The translations under genes were made by a program, and so were the position numbers. DNA of 64,000 bases from the NCBI RefSeq assembly GCF_006337105.1, contig NZ_CP040871.1, positions 62,001 through 126,000 of the forward strand, given 5' to 3'. Under the pieces are notes generated by a model. It made no database searches. It was not told where the DNA came from and was given only the letters and a program-made list of their open reading frames with translations. The stretch is from Thermomonas aquatica. Lineage in GTDB: Bacteria; Pseudomonadota; Gammaproteobacteria; Xanthomonadales; Xanthomonadaceae. Shown piece after piece: positions 35,751 to 45,386 of the stretch (the first letter of the stretch is position 1; each line of letters opens with the position of its first letter).

Positions 35751-36404
35751 ATGAGCATCAAGGTATTCATCGTCGACGACCATGCGCTGGTGCGCACCGG
35801 GTTCAGGCTGATCCTGGGCCGCGAAGTCGACATCGAGGTCGTGGGCGAGGCCGAAAGCGGCGAGGAAGCCCTGCCGCAGATCCGCAAGCTCAAGCCCGAC
35901 GTGGTGCTGTGCGACCTGCACCTGCCCGGCATCAGCGGGCTGGAGGTCACCGAACGGGTGGTGCGCGGCGACTACGGCTCGAAGGTGATCGCGGTATCCG
36001 TGCTCGAGGACGGCCCGATGCCGCGCCGGTTGCTGGAAGCGGGCGCCTCGGGCTATGTCGGCAAGGCCTGCGATGCGATCGAACTGCTGCGCGCGGTGCG
36101 CGATGTGTCGCGCGGCAAGAAATACCTGGCCAATGCGATCGCGCAGGGCATGGCGCTGTCGGGCATGAAGGGCGAACAGGCATCGCCGTTCGATGCGCTG
36201 ACCCCGCGCGAGCTGGAAGTGGCGTTGCTGCTCAACCAGGGCCTGCGCCAGGAAGCGATCGCCAAGCGGCTGAGCCTGAGCGCGAAGACCGTCAATACCC
36301 ACAAATCGCGCCTGTTCGAGAAACTGGCGATCCGCGACAACATCGCGCTGGCGCGGCTGGTCAGCCAGTACGGCCTGGTCGATCCCGCGCACGCCGTGCA
36401 TTGA
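35751..36404 (+). CDS. gacA: GacA/UvrY-like response regulator
   Basis: A 217-residue NarL/LuxR-type regulator. The receiver domain has Asp9-Asp10, the phospho-acceptor Asp55 (VVLCDLHLPG) and Lys105 (GYVGKA). A LuxR-type helix-turn-helix covers about 150-205, with SPFDALTPRELEVALLL and AKTVNTHKSRLFEKL, close to the GacA/UvrY group that activates regulatory RNAs of the Csr/Rsm system. No sensor kinase or uvrC is adjacent. A run of eight G residues (35738-35745) lies five bases before the ATG and seems to be the ribosome binding site. Confidence 0.85.
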   Translation: MSIKVFIVDDHALVRTGFRLILGREVDIEVVGEAESGEEALPQIRKLKPDVVLCDLHLPGISGLEVTERVVRGDYGSKVIAVSVLEDGPMPRRLLEAGASGYVGKACDAIELLRAVRDVSRGKKYLANAIAQGMALSGMKGEQASPFDALTPRELEVALLLNQGLRQEAIAKRLSLSAKTVNTHKSRLFEKLAIRDNIALARLVSQYGLVDPAHAVH

Positions 36405-36437
36405 CGGCGGGCGCGGTCGGCGGCTCGGGCGTTCCGC

Positions 36438-39371
36438 TCAGGCGTTGCGGTTCGCCTCGACGGCCGCGGCATCGTCCTGCGTAGGCGCCGGGGGGGTGCC
36501 GGCATCGTTGCGGGCGGTATCGAACAGCCCGCGCAGTTGCTCGGCGCGGCTGAGGGCTTCGTCCGCGGGCGAGGGCGAAGGCGAGACGGTTTCGGCCTCG
36601 ACCGCGGTCGCTGCCTGCGCAACCTCCGCCGTGGCGGCGACCTCCTCGGCAGCGACGACCTCTTCGGCGGCATCGGCCTGGGCGATCGCGGCTGCCGGTT
36701 CGACCGGCACTTCCGCCGGCGCGACGGTTTCGGCAACGCGTTCGATCACCGCGGGTGCCGCTGCCTCGGTCACGACGGCGGTTTCGGGTGCGCTCGCTAC
36801 GGCGGGCGTTGCCGCGGGCGCGGCTTCGGCCGGCGTCGCGATGGCCTCGACGACGGGCGCTTCGATCGCGGCCGGTGCGGGGGCGATCACCTCCGGCTGC
36901 GCGGCCGCGACCACGCGTGCGACTTCGGCGACCGGCGCCGGCGCGCGTTCGACGGCAACCGGCGTTGGCGCTTCGATATCGTCGAAATCGAATTCCGGCT
37001 GCGAGCCATCCGCGGCCAGGGCTTCGTCCAGCGGGCCGTCCTGATCCAGCATCGCCTCGTCGGCGGCACCGGCGGCTTCGCCCGCGCCACGCCGACGGCG
37101 GCGACCGCCGCGACGTCCGCGACGGCGCTTCGAGCCGCCTTCGCCCGCGGCATCATCGCCGGACTCGCTGGCGTTTTCGGCGGCGACGGCCTGCGCCGGG
37201 ATCGCGATCGCGGCAGCGTCGACCGCCTGCTCGAGCGGTGCCGCGACCTTGGCCGTGGCGTCCTCGGCGACGACAGCGGCGATCGAAGCCGCTGCGGTTT
37301 CGGCCGGCGCCGGCTTCGGTGCCTGCGGCTTGTCCTGCTTCGGCTGCTGTTGTTGCAGCGGCTTCTGCTGGTTCTGCTGCTGTTGCTTCTGCGGCTTGTC
37401 CTGCTTCGGCTGCTGTTGTTGCTGCGGCTTCTGCTGGTTCTGCTTTTGCGCCTGCTGCTGTTTCGGCGCGTCGCCCTGCGGCTTGTTGCCGCCGCGATTG
37501 TCGTTCTGCGCATTGCGGCGGTTGTCGTCGCGCCGGTTGTCGCGGTTGCCGCGGCCATCGCGATCGCGGCGGTTGCCACGCTCCTCGCGGCGGCCGCCTT
37601 GTGCCTCGGCCTTCACCGGCTGCGGCTCCGGGGCGGGCGCGCCGTTGAACATCGACTTCAGCCAGCCGATGAAACCGCTGCTGGCCGGGGCCACGACGAC
37701 CGGTACCGCCGCCGCGACCGGACGCGGCTCCGCTTCCACCGGCATCGGCTTGGGCTCGCGCAACGGGGCGGGCTGGGCCGGCTTCACGTTGGTCACCATC
37801 GGTGCCGGCGGGATGTTGAGCTGGGCCTTGGTCAAGGCGATCGTCGCCAGCTTGCGCGGGGTGCCGCGCTGGTAGCTGGGGCGCGCGGTTTCCTCGCCCA
37901 GTTCGTTCTCGCGGATGCGGGTGACTTCGTAGTGCGGGGTGTGCAGCTGCTCGTCGGCGACGATCACGATCGGCGCATCGTGGCGCTGCTCGATCTCGCG
38001 CAGCGCGTTGCGCTTCTCGTTGAGCAGGTAGTTGGCGATCTCCACCGGCGCCTGCACCAGCACCTGGCCGGTGTTGTCCTTCATCGCGTGCTCTTCGGCG
38101 ACGCGGATGATCGACAGCGACAGCGACTCGATGCTGCGCATCCGGCCGTGGCCCTCGCAGGTCGGGCAGACGATCTGGCTGGCCTCGCCCAGCGACGGGC
38201 GCAGGCGCTGGCGGCTCATCTCCATCAGGCCGAAGCGGCTGATGCGGCCCAGCTGGACGCGCGCGCGGTCGTACTTCAGCGCGTTCTGCAGCTTGTTCTC
38301 GACGTCGCGCTGGTGCTTGTTGCTCGACATGTCGATGAAGTCGATCACCACCAGGCCGCCCAGGTCGCGCAGGCGCAGCTGGCGCGCCACTTCCTCCGCG
38401 GCCTCCAGGTTGGTGTTGAACGCGGTCTCCTCGATGTCGCCGCCCTTGGTGGCGCGCGCCGAGTTGACGTCGATCGCGGTCAGCGCCTCGGTCTGGTCGA
38501 TCACCAGCGCGCCGCCGGAGGGCAGGCGCACGGTGCGCTCGTAGGCGCCCTCGATCTGCGATTCGATCTGGAAGCGGTTGAACAGCGGGGTGTCGTCGGT
38601 GTAGTGCTTGAGCTTGCGCTTGTTGTGCGGCATCACCTGTTCGACGAAGTCCAGCGCCTCGGCGTACATCTCCGGGGTGTCGACCAGGATCTCGCCGATG
38701 TCCGAGCGCATGTAGTCGCGCAGGGCGCGCACGATCAGGCGCGACTCCTGGTAGATCAGGAACGGCGCCGGCTTGGTCAGCGCGGCTTCGGCGATCGCGC
38801 GCCAGATCGACAGCAGGTAGTCCAGGTCCCACTGCAGCTCTTCGGCGTCGCGGCCGACGCCGGCGGTGCGGATGATCACGCCCATGTCGTCGGGGATGTT
38901 GAGCGCGTCCATCGCCTTCTTCAGCTCGGCGCGGTCGTCGCCCTCGATCCGGCGGGAGACGCCGCCGGCGCTGGGCGAGTTCGGCATCAGCACCATGTAG
39001 CGGCCGGCCAGCGAGATGAAGGTGGTCAGGGCGGCGCCCTTGTTGCCGCGCTCTTCCTTGTCGACCTGGACCACGACTTCCTGGCCTTCGCGCAGGAGTT
39101 CCTTCAGCCCGGCCTTGTTCGGATCGACCCCGGCCTGGAAGTAGTCGCGGGAGATTTCCTTGAGCGGCAGGAAGCCGTGGCGTTCCGCGCCGTATTCGAC
39201 GAAAGCGGCTTCAAGCGAGGGTTCGAGCCGGGTGATGCGGCCCTTGTAGATGTTGGATTTCTTGTTGTCCTTCGACGGCTGTTCGATGTCGACGTCGTAC
39301 AGGGTCTGGCCTTCGACGATCGCCACGCGCAGTTCTTCCGCCTGCGTGGCATTGATGAGCATTCGCTTCAT
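36438..39371 (-). CDS. rne: Ribonuclease E
   Basis: A 977-residue endoribonuclease for mRNA decay and rRNA/tRNA processing. It has [30 protein letters not shown], the S1 domain (about 38-120), the DNase I-like catalytic region with the Asp residues in [21 protein letters not shown] (about 340-360) and the zinc-link CPTC (about 402-405). The C-terminal 450 residues are low complexity. One part is Arg/Asn-rich, another is made of repeated Gln/Lys/Pro units, and the last 250 residues are Ala/Glu/Val-rich. This tail likely scaffolds RNA-degradosome partners and binds RNA. The repeated Gln/Lys block (about 37320-37460) could vary in copy number. Confidence 0.97.
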   Translation of the reverse strand: MKRMLINATQAEELRVAIVEGQTLYDVDIEQPSKDNKKSNIYKGRITRLEPSLEAAFVEYGAERHGFLPLKEISRDYFQAGVDPNKAGLKELLREGQEVVVQVDKEERGNKGAALTTFISLAGRYMVLMPNSPSAGGVSRRIEGDDRAELKKAMDALNIPDDMGVIIRTAGVGRDAEELQWDLDYLLSIWRAIAEAALTKPAPFLIYQESRLIVRALRDYMRSDIGEILVDTPEMYAEALDFVEQVMPHNKRKLKHYTDDTPLFNRFQIESQIEGAYERTVRLPSGGALVIDQTEALTAIDVNSARATKGGDIEETAFNTNLEAAEEVARQLRLRDLGGLVVIDFIDMSSNKHQRDVENKLQNALKYDRARVQLGRISRFGLMEMSRQRLRPSLGEASQIVCPTCEGHGRMRSIESLSLSIIRVAEEHAMKDNTGQVLVQAPVEIANYLLNEKRNALREIEQRHDAPIVIVADEQLHTPHYEVTRIRENELGEETARPSYQRGTPRKLATIALTKAQLNIPPAPMVTNVKPAQPAPLREPKPMPVEAEPRPVAAAVPVVVAPASSGFIGWLKSMFNGAPAPEPQPVKAEAQGGRREERGNRRDRDGRGNRDNRRDDNRRNAQNDNRGGNKPQGDAPKQQQAQKQNQQKPQQQQQPKQDKPQKQQQQNQQKPLQQQQPKQDKPQAPKPAPAETAAASIAAVVAEDATAKVAAPLEQAVDAAAIAIPAQAVAAENASESGDDAAGEGGSKRRRGRRGGRRRRRGAGEAAGAADEAMLDQDGPLDEALAADGSQPEFDFDDIEAPTPVAVERAPAPVAEVARVVAAAQPEVIAPAPAAIEAPVVEAIATPAEAAPAATPAVASAPETAVVTEAAAPAVIERVAETVAPAEVPVEPAAAIAQADAAEEVVAAEEVAATAEVAQAATAVEAETVSPSPSPADEALSRAEQLRGLFDTARNDAGTPPAPTQDDAAAVEANRNA

Positions 39372-39853
39372 TGTGCGTTCCTCGCGCGCTGCTGCACGCG
39401 GAAACGCCGTTGGCGTTTCGTCCCTGGATACCGCAAGCGCCTCGGCTGCACGGGTGTGCGCCGAGTCGCTCCAAGTGTTCCAGCGCTACGACACCACGGC
39501 GGACCGCGGGAGCGCTTGTTCCTAAGTTCATGTTGCAGGGCCGGCGACAGCCGCCGGGTTCCAGAGGAAACAGGCGCGTCGCGCGGGGCGTTGTTCGGTT
39601 CCGTCACGGATGCCCATGCATCCGGCGATGGTGGGGTCTGCCGCGCAGCCGTTAACATGGCCGCCCCGAGGGCGGTGGCAACGACACTGCGGCGGGGATC
39701 GCGGGGAAGGCCGGCTTTCGGCCGGTGCGGTCTTCTCGGACCGTGGTGTTCTTCCTGCGAAATCAAACCCTTATCTCGCCCCCCGAGTGTAACAGATCAG
39801 GCATTACAGGAGCAGGTCCCGGCTTGGGCCGGCCCGTCCCAGGAGCAAGCCGC
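39372..39853. promoter_or_regulatory. Divergent rne / rluC leader region
   Basis: This 482-bp gap has no convincing gene. It holds the start regions of rne (minus) and rluC (plus). A 7-bp hairpin (CGGATGC, loop CCAT, GCATCCG) is at 39607-39624. On the minus strand it would fall in a long rne 5' leader; RNase E is known to autoregulate through structured leaders in enterics, so a similar role is possible. An AGGAG ribosome site precedes the rluC ATG. Confidence 0.5.
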
Positions 39854-40825
39854 ATGACCGATCCGACCCCTCCGGAAACCCCCACCCACGGCGCCCGCAC
39901 CGTGCGGGTGATGGAGGACCGCGATGGCCAGCGCATCGACAATTTCCTGCTGGGCTACCTGAAGGGCGCGCCGCGCAGCCTGGTCTACAAGCTGCTGAGA
40001 TCCGGCCAGGTGCGGGTGAATGGCGGCCGGGTCAAGGCGGAACGCCGGCTGGAAGCGGGGGACCAGGTGCGGATCCCGCCCTTCCGGCTGCCGGATCCCG
40101 CCGAGAAGGGCAGCCCGCCGCAGGGCTTCATGGACGCGCTGGACGCGGCGATCGTGTTCGAGGACGCCCGCCTGCTGGCGCTGAACAAGCCGTCCGGGGT
40201 GGCCAGCCATGGCGGCAGCGGCATTTCCTTCGGCGCGATCGAGACCCTGCGCGCGCTGCGGCCGAGGGAGACGCTGGAGCTGGTCCACCGGCTCGACCGC
40301 GATACCTCGGGGCTGTTGATCGTGGCCAAGAAGCGCTCGGCACTGAGTGAACTGCAGGCGCTGCTGCGCGAGGACCACGGCGCCGGCATCGACAAGCGCT
40401 ACCTGGCCCTGCTCGGCGGACGCATGCCGGACGGGGTGATGAGCGTCGATGCGCCGCTGCATGTCGGCCTGCGCCAGGGCGGCGAACGGCATGTGCAGGT
40501 GAATCCCAGGGGCAAGCCCTCGATGAGCCATTTCAGGGTGCTGGAACGGCGCGGCGGCCAGAGCTATTGCGAGGTCCGGATCGAGACCGGCCGCACCCAC
40601 CAGATCCGCGTGCATGCCCGGCACATCGGCCACCCGATCGCCGGCGACGACAAGTACGGCGACGAAGCCGCGAACCGGCGCCTGCGCGAACAGGCCGGGC
40701 TGAAGCGCTTGTTCCTGCATGCGTCCACCCTGGAATTCGCGCTGGACGGCGGCAAGACGCCGTACCTGCTCAATGCGCCGCTGGCTTCCGACCTGGTCGA
40801 CGTGCTCGATCGCCTGCATGGCTGA
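39854..40825 (+). CDS. rluC: 23S rRNA pseudouridine synthase RluC
   Basis: A 323-residue pseudouridine synthase of the RluA/RluC group. An S4-like RNA-binding domain (about 18-80, RIDNFLLGYLKGAPRSLVYKLLRSGQVRVNG) precedes the catalytic domain with HRLDRDTSGLLIVAKK. The catalytic Asp is about residue 148. RIETGRTHQIRVHARHIGHPIAGDDKYG is also conserved. It modifies uridines of the large-subunit rRNA. Its divergence from rne is the conserved proteobacterial arrangement. The ATG has AGGAG upstream. Its last 8 bp overlap the next gene. Confidence 0.95.
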   Translation: MTDPTPPETPTHGARTVRVMEDRDGQRIDNFLLGYLKGAPRSLVYKLLRSGQVRVNGGRVKAERRLEAGDQVRIPPFRLPDPAEKGSPPQGFMDALDAAIVFEDARLLALNKPSGVASHGGSGISFGAIETLRALRPRETLELVHRLDRDTSGLLIVAKKRSALSELQALLREDHGAGIDKRYLALLGGRMPDGVMSVDAPLHVGLRQGGERHVQVNPRGKPSMSHFRVLERRGGQSYCEVRIETGRTHQIRVHARHIGHPIAGDDKYGDEAANRRLREQAGLKRLFLHASTLEFALDGGKTPYLLNAPLASDLVDVLDRLHG

Positions 40826-41417
40826 GCCCGCACCGCTGCAGGCGGCGATGACCGATGGCGAAGCCGCCGTGCTGCGCGAATGTTTCTCCAAGGCGGCCAG
40901 CCTGGTCGAATTCGGCTGCGGCGGCAGCACCCTGCTGGCGGTGCGCAGCCCGTCGCTGCGGCGGATCTGGTCGGTGGAAAGCGACCCGGGCTGGATCGAG
41001 CGCCTGCGCATCGAAGCGGAGATCGCCGCCGCAGAACAGGCCGGTCGCCTGCGGCTGCATTGCGTGGACATCGGTGCGGTCGGCGAATTCGGCTTCCCGC
41101 GCGACGGTTCGATGCAGGCGGCATGGCCGCGCTACTACCAATCGGTCTGGGACGATCCGGCCGCCCTCGACACCGACCTGGTGCTGGTCGACGGCCGCTT
41201 CCGGGTGGCCTGCGCGCTGGAAGCGCTGGCCCGCTGCCGCCCGCATGCCGTCCTACTGTTCCACGATTTCTGGAACCGGACGCCCTACCACCCGGTGCTC
41301 GCCTTCACCGACTGGCTGGGCAGTTGCGATTCGCTGGCGATCCTGCGGCGCAAGCCATCGTTCGACAGCGCGGCCTTCGAGCAGGTACGGCAGGCCTATC
41401 GCCTGCAGCCGGGCTGA
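40818..41417 (+). CDS. Putative SAM-dependent methyltransferase-like protein
   Basis: A 199-residue protein starting inside the end of rluC (8-bp overlap). The SASLVEFGCGGSTLLAV segment near residues 27-42 resembles the glycine-rich SAM-binding motif, followed by an acidic WSVESDPGWIERL second motif and DLVLVDGRFRVACALEAL near 125. The later LLFHDFW segment is typical of small methyltransferase-like proteins. No substrate domain is visible. It is probably cotranslated with rluC, but there is no evidence of a shared target. Confidence 0.65.
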   Translation: MAEPAPLQAAMTDGEAAVLRECFSKAASLVEFGCGGSTLLAVRSPSLRRIWSVESDPGWIERLRIEAEIAAAEQAGRLRLHCVDIGAVGEFGFPRDGSMQAAWPRYYQSVWDDPAALDTDLVLVDGRFRVACALEALARCRPHAVLLFHDFWNRTPYHPVLAFTDWLGSCDSLAILRRKPSFDSAAFEQVRQAYRLQPG

Positions 41418-41444
41418 GCCGCCGCGCGCGGCCGCATCGCCGCC

Positions 41445-41786
41445 TCAGGCGTAGAGCGCGTCCGCCTTGGCGGCGCAGATGAAGTCGTTCTCGCTGAGTC
41501 CGCCGACGTCGTGGGTGGAAAAACGCACCACGCAGCGGTCGTAGTGCACGGACAGGTCCGGGTGGTGGTCTTCGGCATTGGCGACATGCGCCAAGGCATT
41601 CACGAAGGACATGGTCCGGTAGTAATCCTTGAAGGCGAACGTCCTGCTCAGGGCGTGCCCGTTCTCGACCAGCGCCCACTCCGGCACCTGCGGCAGCCAT
41701 TCGCGGATGCTGGCATCGGTGAGCCGGTGTTCGCTGCCGCGACGCGGCGTGCAACGGGCCTGGGCAAGCGGGATGAGGTCGGCCAT
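41445..41786 (-). CDS. phhB: 4a-hydroxytetrahydrobiopterin dehydratase
   Basis: A 113-residue pterin carbinolamine dehydratase, which recycles the pterin cofactor after phenylalanine hydroxylation. The family core [52 protein letters not shown] carries the active-site His-His-Pro and the second His (quoted in pieces as EDHHPDL and THDVGGL). The start at 41786 begins conserved sequence. No phenylalanine hydroxylase gene (phhA) is in the window. Confidence 0.93.
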   Translation of the reverse strand: MADLIPLAQARCTPRRGSEHRLTDASIREWLPQVPEWALVENGHALSRTFAFKDYYRTMSFVNALAHVANAEDHHPDLSVHYDRCVVRFSTHDVGGLSENDFICAAKADALYA

Positions 41787-41886
41787 CGGCATTCTCCTGC
41801 GTGGGCGCATGAACCGCGGCCATCGTCTGCGCCGGGTCGGGGGGATGCGGCGGCGCGTAGCGCGGCGGCATGGCTAGAATAGCCGC

Positions 41887-42480
41887 ATGATCCAGATATC
41901 CGAAGCCGCACAAACGCATTTCCGCAAACTGATCGAGCGCGAGGCCATCCCCGGCCTCGGCGTGCGCCTGGCCGCGCGCGATGCCGGCACGCCGCGCGCG
42001 GACGTGCGCCTGGAGTTCGCCGAGGACAGCGAATTGTCCGGCGACGAATGGGCGGTCGACTGCGAGGGCTTCACCCTGTGGCTGGATGCCGCCAGCGTGC
42101 CGTTCCTGGACGGCGCGACCATCGACTACGAAAGCAAGGCGACCGGCGGCCAGTTGCAGATCCGCGCACCGAAGATCAAGGGCGTGGCGCCGGGCGATGC
42201 GGCGTCGCTGGTCGAGCGCGTGCGCTGGACCATCGAGCAGGAGATCAATCCGCAGCTGGCCCAGCACAAGGGCCATGTGTCGCTGCAGGAGGTCACCGCG
42301 GATGGCGTGGTGGTGCTGCGCTTCGGCGGCGGCTGCCACGGTTGCGGGATGGCCGACGTGACCCTCAAGCAGGGCATCGAGAAGACGCTGATGGAGAAGG
42401 TGCCGGGCGTGACCGCGGTGCGCGACGCGACCGACCACGCCACCGGCGATGCGCCCTACGTCCCGCGCGACGCGGCCTGA
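41887..42480 (+). CDS. nfuA: Fe-S biogenesis protein NfuA
   Basis: A 197-residue iron-sulfur carrier. The first 95 residues are the degenerate A-type (IscA-like) domain without its cysteines ([18 protein letters not shown]). The C-terminal Nfu domain carries the cluster-binding CHGCG motif ([22 protein letters not shown]), near residues 148-151. Length and layout match E. coli NfuA, which passes 4Fe-4S clusters to target enzymes under stress. It stands alone between phhB (divergent) and a large membrane protein. Confidence 0.96.
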   Translation: MIQISEAAQTHFRKLIEREAIPGLGVRLAARDAGTPRADVRLEFAEDSELSGDEWAVDCEGFTLWLDAASVPFLDGATIDYESKATGGQLQIRAPKIKGVAPGDAASLVERVRWTIEQEINPQLAQHKGHVSLQEVTADGVVVLRFGGGCHGCGMADVTLKQGIEKTLMEKVPGVTAVRDATDHATGDAPYVPRDAA

Positions 42481-42495
42481 ACGGCTTAGGCGCGC

Positions 42496-44208
42496 GTGAC
42501 GTCCGCCGCCGACTTCATCGCCGCGCTCGACCAGCGGCGCACGCGTTTCAGCAACCGCCCCGAGGCCCCCGGGCAGCTGCCGCCGGGCTGGCAACGCTGG
42601 TTCGACGCGATGCCGGTGGTCGATGCGCATGCCGCGGGCGCGCCGGCGCCCTCGTGGGTTGCGGCCTTCGCGCAACGGCCGCTGCGCAGCATCCCGCGCG
42701 CGCCTGCGCCGCTCAATCGCTGGCAATCCATCGGCCACCTGCTGCAGCAGAACTGGACGCCGAACCTGCGCGACGAACGCGGCTTGCGGATCGGCGTCGG
42801 CGCGGCCGACATCGTGCTGCACGTCATCCTGGTCGGGCTGCTGCTGTGGCTGATGTACCTGCGCTTCATGGCGCTGGCGCGGGCGCCGCCGGAGGAAGAG
42901 GCGGTGCAGGTGGAATTCATCGGTCGCGGCAACATCGCCGAGGGCGGCGGCGCCTTGGCCAATGCGGGGGCGGAATCCGCGCCCGCCGCGGCGGCGCCGG
43001 CCACGCGCGCAGCCACGCCTGCGCCCGCCAGCGGCCGGCCGGATGCGCCGATCGAGACCATGTCGGTGCCGAGCCCGCCGCAGGTCGCCGCCAGCAGCGA
43101 GGCGCCGCAGCGCGTGCGCGAACTGGCGCCGCTGGCGGTCGCCGAAGCCGCGCAACCGCTCGCCGTCAGCGAAGTGCGCGAGCCGGAACCACGGGCATTC
43201 CAGCTGCCGCCGCCGAAGCCGCGCGACGCACCGCAACCGCAATTGCAGGTGCGGGAAGTGCAGCCGCGGCAACAGGTGGAAGAAATCGCCAGCTTGCGCG
43301 CGCAGCCGCAACGCAGCCTGCAGCCGCGCGAGGTGCAGGCTCAGGTGAAGGTGCCGGAACTGCGCGACCAGCCGCAGGAACTCGACGTGCCCGCGCCGCA
43401 GCGGATGGCGACGGTGCAGGCGCGCAGCGCGCCCAGCCAGGCCGCCAGCAGCGCGCAACTGCGCGTGCCGGAATTGCGCGGCGAAGTGCGCGATATCCCG
43501 ATGCCGCCCGGCGGCGCGCCAACCCCTTCCGCCCAGGCCGGCAGCGGCACCGCGGCGCAGGCGAATGCGAACAGGCCGGGCGCCGGCGGCGAACGCGGAA
43601 GTGCGCCGGCCGCCGGCCAGGCCGCGGCCGGCACCGGCGCGGGCGCGAAACCGGCCGAGCAGGGCGGCCGTGGCGTGGCCGCCACCGGCAAGGGAGCGGG
43701 GCCTGCCAACGCAGCCGCGCCGGGCGGTTGGCCAAGCCCGGCGAAAAGCGACGACTGGGGCGCGTCCAAGCGCAATGTCGCCGGTACCGGCAATGGCAAT
43801 GGGAAAAACGGCCGGGGCGACGGCAAATCCGGCGTGTTCAACGCGGATGGCAGCCCGCGCCTGTCCGACGAATGGACGCAGCTCAGCGGCATCGACGTGG
43901 ATCGTTCCGGTTCGTGGCTGAAGCGGCCGGGCCTGGAATACCGCGGCACCCGTTTCGACCAGTACTGGATTCCGCAGGGCACCTTGCTGCAGGAATGGGT
44001 GCGGCGCGGCATCAAGAAGGTGTCGATCCCGATCCCGGGCACCGACACCAGGCTGGAATGCGTGGTGTCGCTGCTGCAATTCGGCGGCGGCTGCTTCCCG
44101 GTCAATCCCAACGTCAACGAGCAGCCAGCGCGCGCGCGGCCGGCGCCGGACATCCCGTTCAAGCCGGGCTTGCAGGAAGACAACGGCAGCGTGAAGCCGG
44201 TGCAGTGA
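42496..44208 (+). CDS. Large single-pass membrane protein with Ala/Pro/Gln-rich region
   Basis: A 570-residue protein of unknown function. The N-terminal 90 residues are cytoplasmic-like, one membrane helix is at about 103-125 (IVLHVILVGLLLWLMYLRF), then 330 residues of low-complexity Ala/Pro/Gln/Arg sequence with repeated V-R-E-L/V-P-E-L units. A compact C-terminal domain follows (from about 455, WTQLSGIDVDRSGSWLKRPGLEY, with a Cys pair near the end). This recalls TonB/TolA-like periplasm-spanning designs. The start is a GTG. It ends before a strong terminator. A similar protein is annotated in Xanthomonads as a transmembrane repetitive protein, from memory. Confidence 0.6.
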   Translation: MTSAADFIAALDQRRTRFSNRPEAPGQLPPGWQRWFDAMPVVDAHAAGAPAPSWVAAFAQRPLRSIPRAPAPLNRWQSIGHLLQQNWTPNLRDERGLRIGVGAADIVLHVILVGLLLWLMYLRFMALARAPPEEEAVQVEFIGRGNIAEGGGALANAGAESAPAAAAPATRAATPAPASGRPDAPIETMSVPSPPQVAASSEAPQRVRELAPLAVAEAAQPLAVSEVREPEPRAFQLPPPKPRDAPQPQLQVREVQPRQQVEEIASLRAQPQRSLQPREVQAQVKVPELRDQPQELDVPAPQRMATVQARSAPSQAASSAQLRVPELRGEVRDIPMPPGGAPTPSAQAGSGTAAQANANRPGAGGERGSAPAAGQAAAGTGAGAKPAEQGGRGVAATGKGAGPANAAAPGGWPSPAKSDDWGASKRNVAGTGNGNGKNGRGDGKSGVFNADGSPRLSDEWTQLSGIDVDRSGSWLKRPGLEYRGTRFDQYWIPQGTLLQEWVRRGIKKVSIPIPGTDTRLECVVSLLQFGGGCFPVNPNVNEQPARARPAPDIPFKPGLQEDNGSVKPVQ

Positions 44209-44247
44209 CGGTGCCTCGGAGCATGCCGGCTGCGCATGAGTGGCGCG

Positions 44248-44281
44248 CACGAAAAAGGGGCCTTGCGGCCCCTTTTTCGTG
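44248..44281. terminator. Bidirectional intrinsic terminator
   Basis: A 15-bp perfect stem (CACGAAAAAGGGGCC with its complement) and a 4-base loop. It has A5 before and T5 after the GC core, so it works on both strands between the large membrane protein and the convergent cytochrome c genes. Confidence 0.9.
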
Positions 44282-44298
44282 ACAACGTTGCGATCGGA

Positions 44299-44760
44299 TC
44301 AGTTCGCGCCGTGCATGTCGCGCAGCTGGCTGTTGGTGCCGCCGAAGTAGGCGGCAAGGTCGGCGATCTGCTGGTCGCTGAGTTCCTTGGCCTGGCTGGC
44401 CATCAGGTCGGTGGTCGGGCTGCCGCCGCGGGTGCCGGAGCGGTAGGCCTGCAGCGCGTGCGCGATGTAGTCCGCGTACTGGCCGCCCAGCTTCGGGTAG
44501 CTGGCATCGATCGGCGCATTGCCTTCGGCACCGTGGCAATCCACGCAGGCCTGGCCGGTGGCGCCCTTGGTCGAGGCGAGTGCCTTGCCGGCGGCGGCAT
44601 CGCCATGCGGCAAACCGGCGGAGGAGGACGCGTGCGCGGCTTCGGCTTCGTGGCCGGCGCCTTCGGCCGGATGTTCTTCCTGCTTGCCGCAGGCGGACAG
44701 GGCCAGCGCGCAGGCGACGGCGAGCAGGGTCATGGAGGTCTTGGTCATGGCGCGGCTCAC
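44299..44760 (-). CDS. Class I c-type cytochrome, lipoprotein
   Basis: A 153-residue exported cytochrome c. A lipoprotein-type signal ends LALSACG (Cys near 24). The heme-binding CVDCH is at about 72-76, and the axial Met is probably in TDLMASQAK. The GTG at 44760 overlaps the stop of the preceding cytochrome gene (GTGA); an ATG four codons later is the other choice. Together with the upstream gene it forms a c4/c5-like electron-transfer pair in the periplasm. It ends near a strong terminator. Confidence 0.88.
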   Translation of the reverse strand: MSRAMTKTSMTLLAVACALALSACGKQEEHPAEGAGHEAEAAHASSSAGLPHGDAAAGKALASTKGATGQACVDCHGAEGNAPIDASYPKLGGQYADYIAHALQAYRSGTRGGSPTTDLMASQAKELSDQQIADLAAYFGGTNSQLRDMHGAN

Positions 44761-45158
44761 TTGATGCTGGACAGGTAGGCGGCGATATCGGCGATGTCCT
44801 GCTCGGAGAAGCTCTCCGCCTGCGCCTGCATCGTCGGATGCTTGCGCTTGCCCTCGCGATATTCCTTCAACGCGTTGTTGAGGTAGGTCTCCGACTGCCC
44901 GCCGAGCTTCGGCACGTGGTAGCTCGGATAGGCGTTCTTGTAGCCGGTCACGCCGTGGCAGCCACGGCAGGTGTAGGTCAGGCTCTTGCCGCGGGCGGCG
45001 TCGCCCTTGAGGGCGGCCGGGGCTGGCGTCGCCGCCGGTTCGGCTGCAACCGGGGTTGCGGCCGCGGTATCAGTGGCGGGAGCGGCGGCATCCTGCGCGG
45101 CGGCGGAGGCGGCGAGGATCAAGGCCAGGCTGGCGGCGATCGGCGACAGTCGCTTCAT
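44757..45158 (-). CDS. Class I c-type cytochrome (periplasmic)
   Basis: A 133-residue exported cytochrome c. A signal peptide (MKRLSPIAASLALILAASAAAQ) is followed by an Ala/Pro/Thr-rich spacer, then the heme motif CRGCHG (near 64), YPSYHVPKLGGQS and a Met-containing segment KHPTMQAQAESFSEQDIADIAAYLSS with the probable axial Met. It precedes the second cytochrome gene in a GTGA overlap. It resembles the small cytochromes c that shuttle electrons to terminal oxidases. Confidence 0.9.
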   Translation of the reverse strand: MKRLSPIAASLALILAASAAAQDAAAPATDTAAATPVAAEPAATPAPAALKGDAARGKSLTYTCRGCHGVTGYKNAYPSYHVPKLGGQSETYLNNALKEYREGKRKHPTMQAQAESFSEQDIADIAAYLSSIK

Positions 45159-45386
45159 GGGTAGGGAGTTTCCGGAGTCCAGAGTGCAGAAGCATGACGC
45201 ACGGGCGACATGCAATCGCATCAGTATAACGACGGATCCATCCGCTTCCTACGCCGCCAAAACAGAATGCCCGCGGCCCACGCCTAGCGCACTGTCCGCA
45301 CGGACGTCCACCCATGACCTTCGGCGCATGACGGCCGGGCGGGGGTGGGTGACATACTTGACTACAACACCAGACAGGCTTCCTTC

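Noticed and set aside
37300-37470. Possible CRISPR-like repeats
   Set aside because: The repetition is coding (Gln/Lys units of RNase E) without unique spacers.
36537-39857. 1106-codon plus-strand open frame across rne
   Set aside because: Shadow of RNase E; composition is Leu/Arg/Val repeats and it runs through the rne leader.
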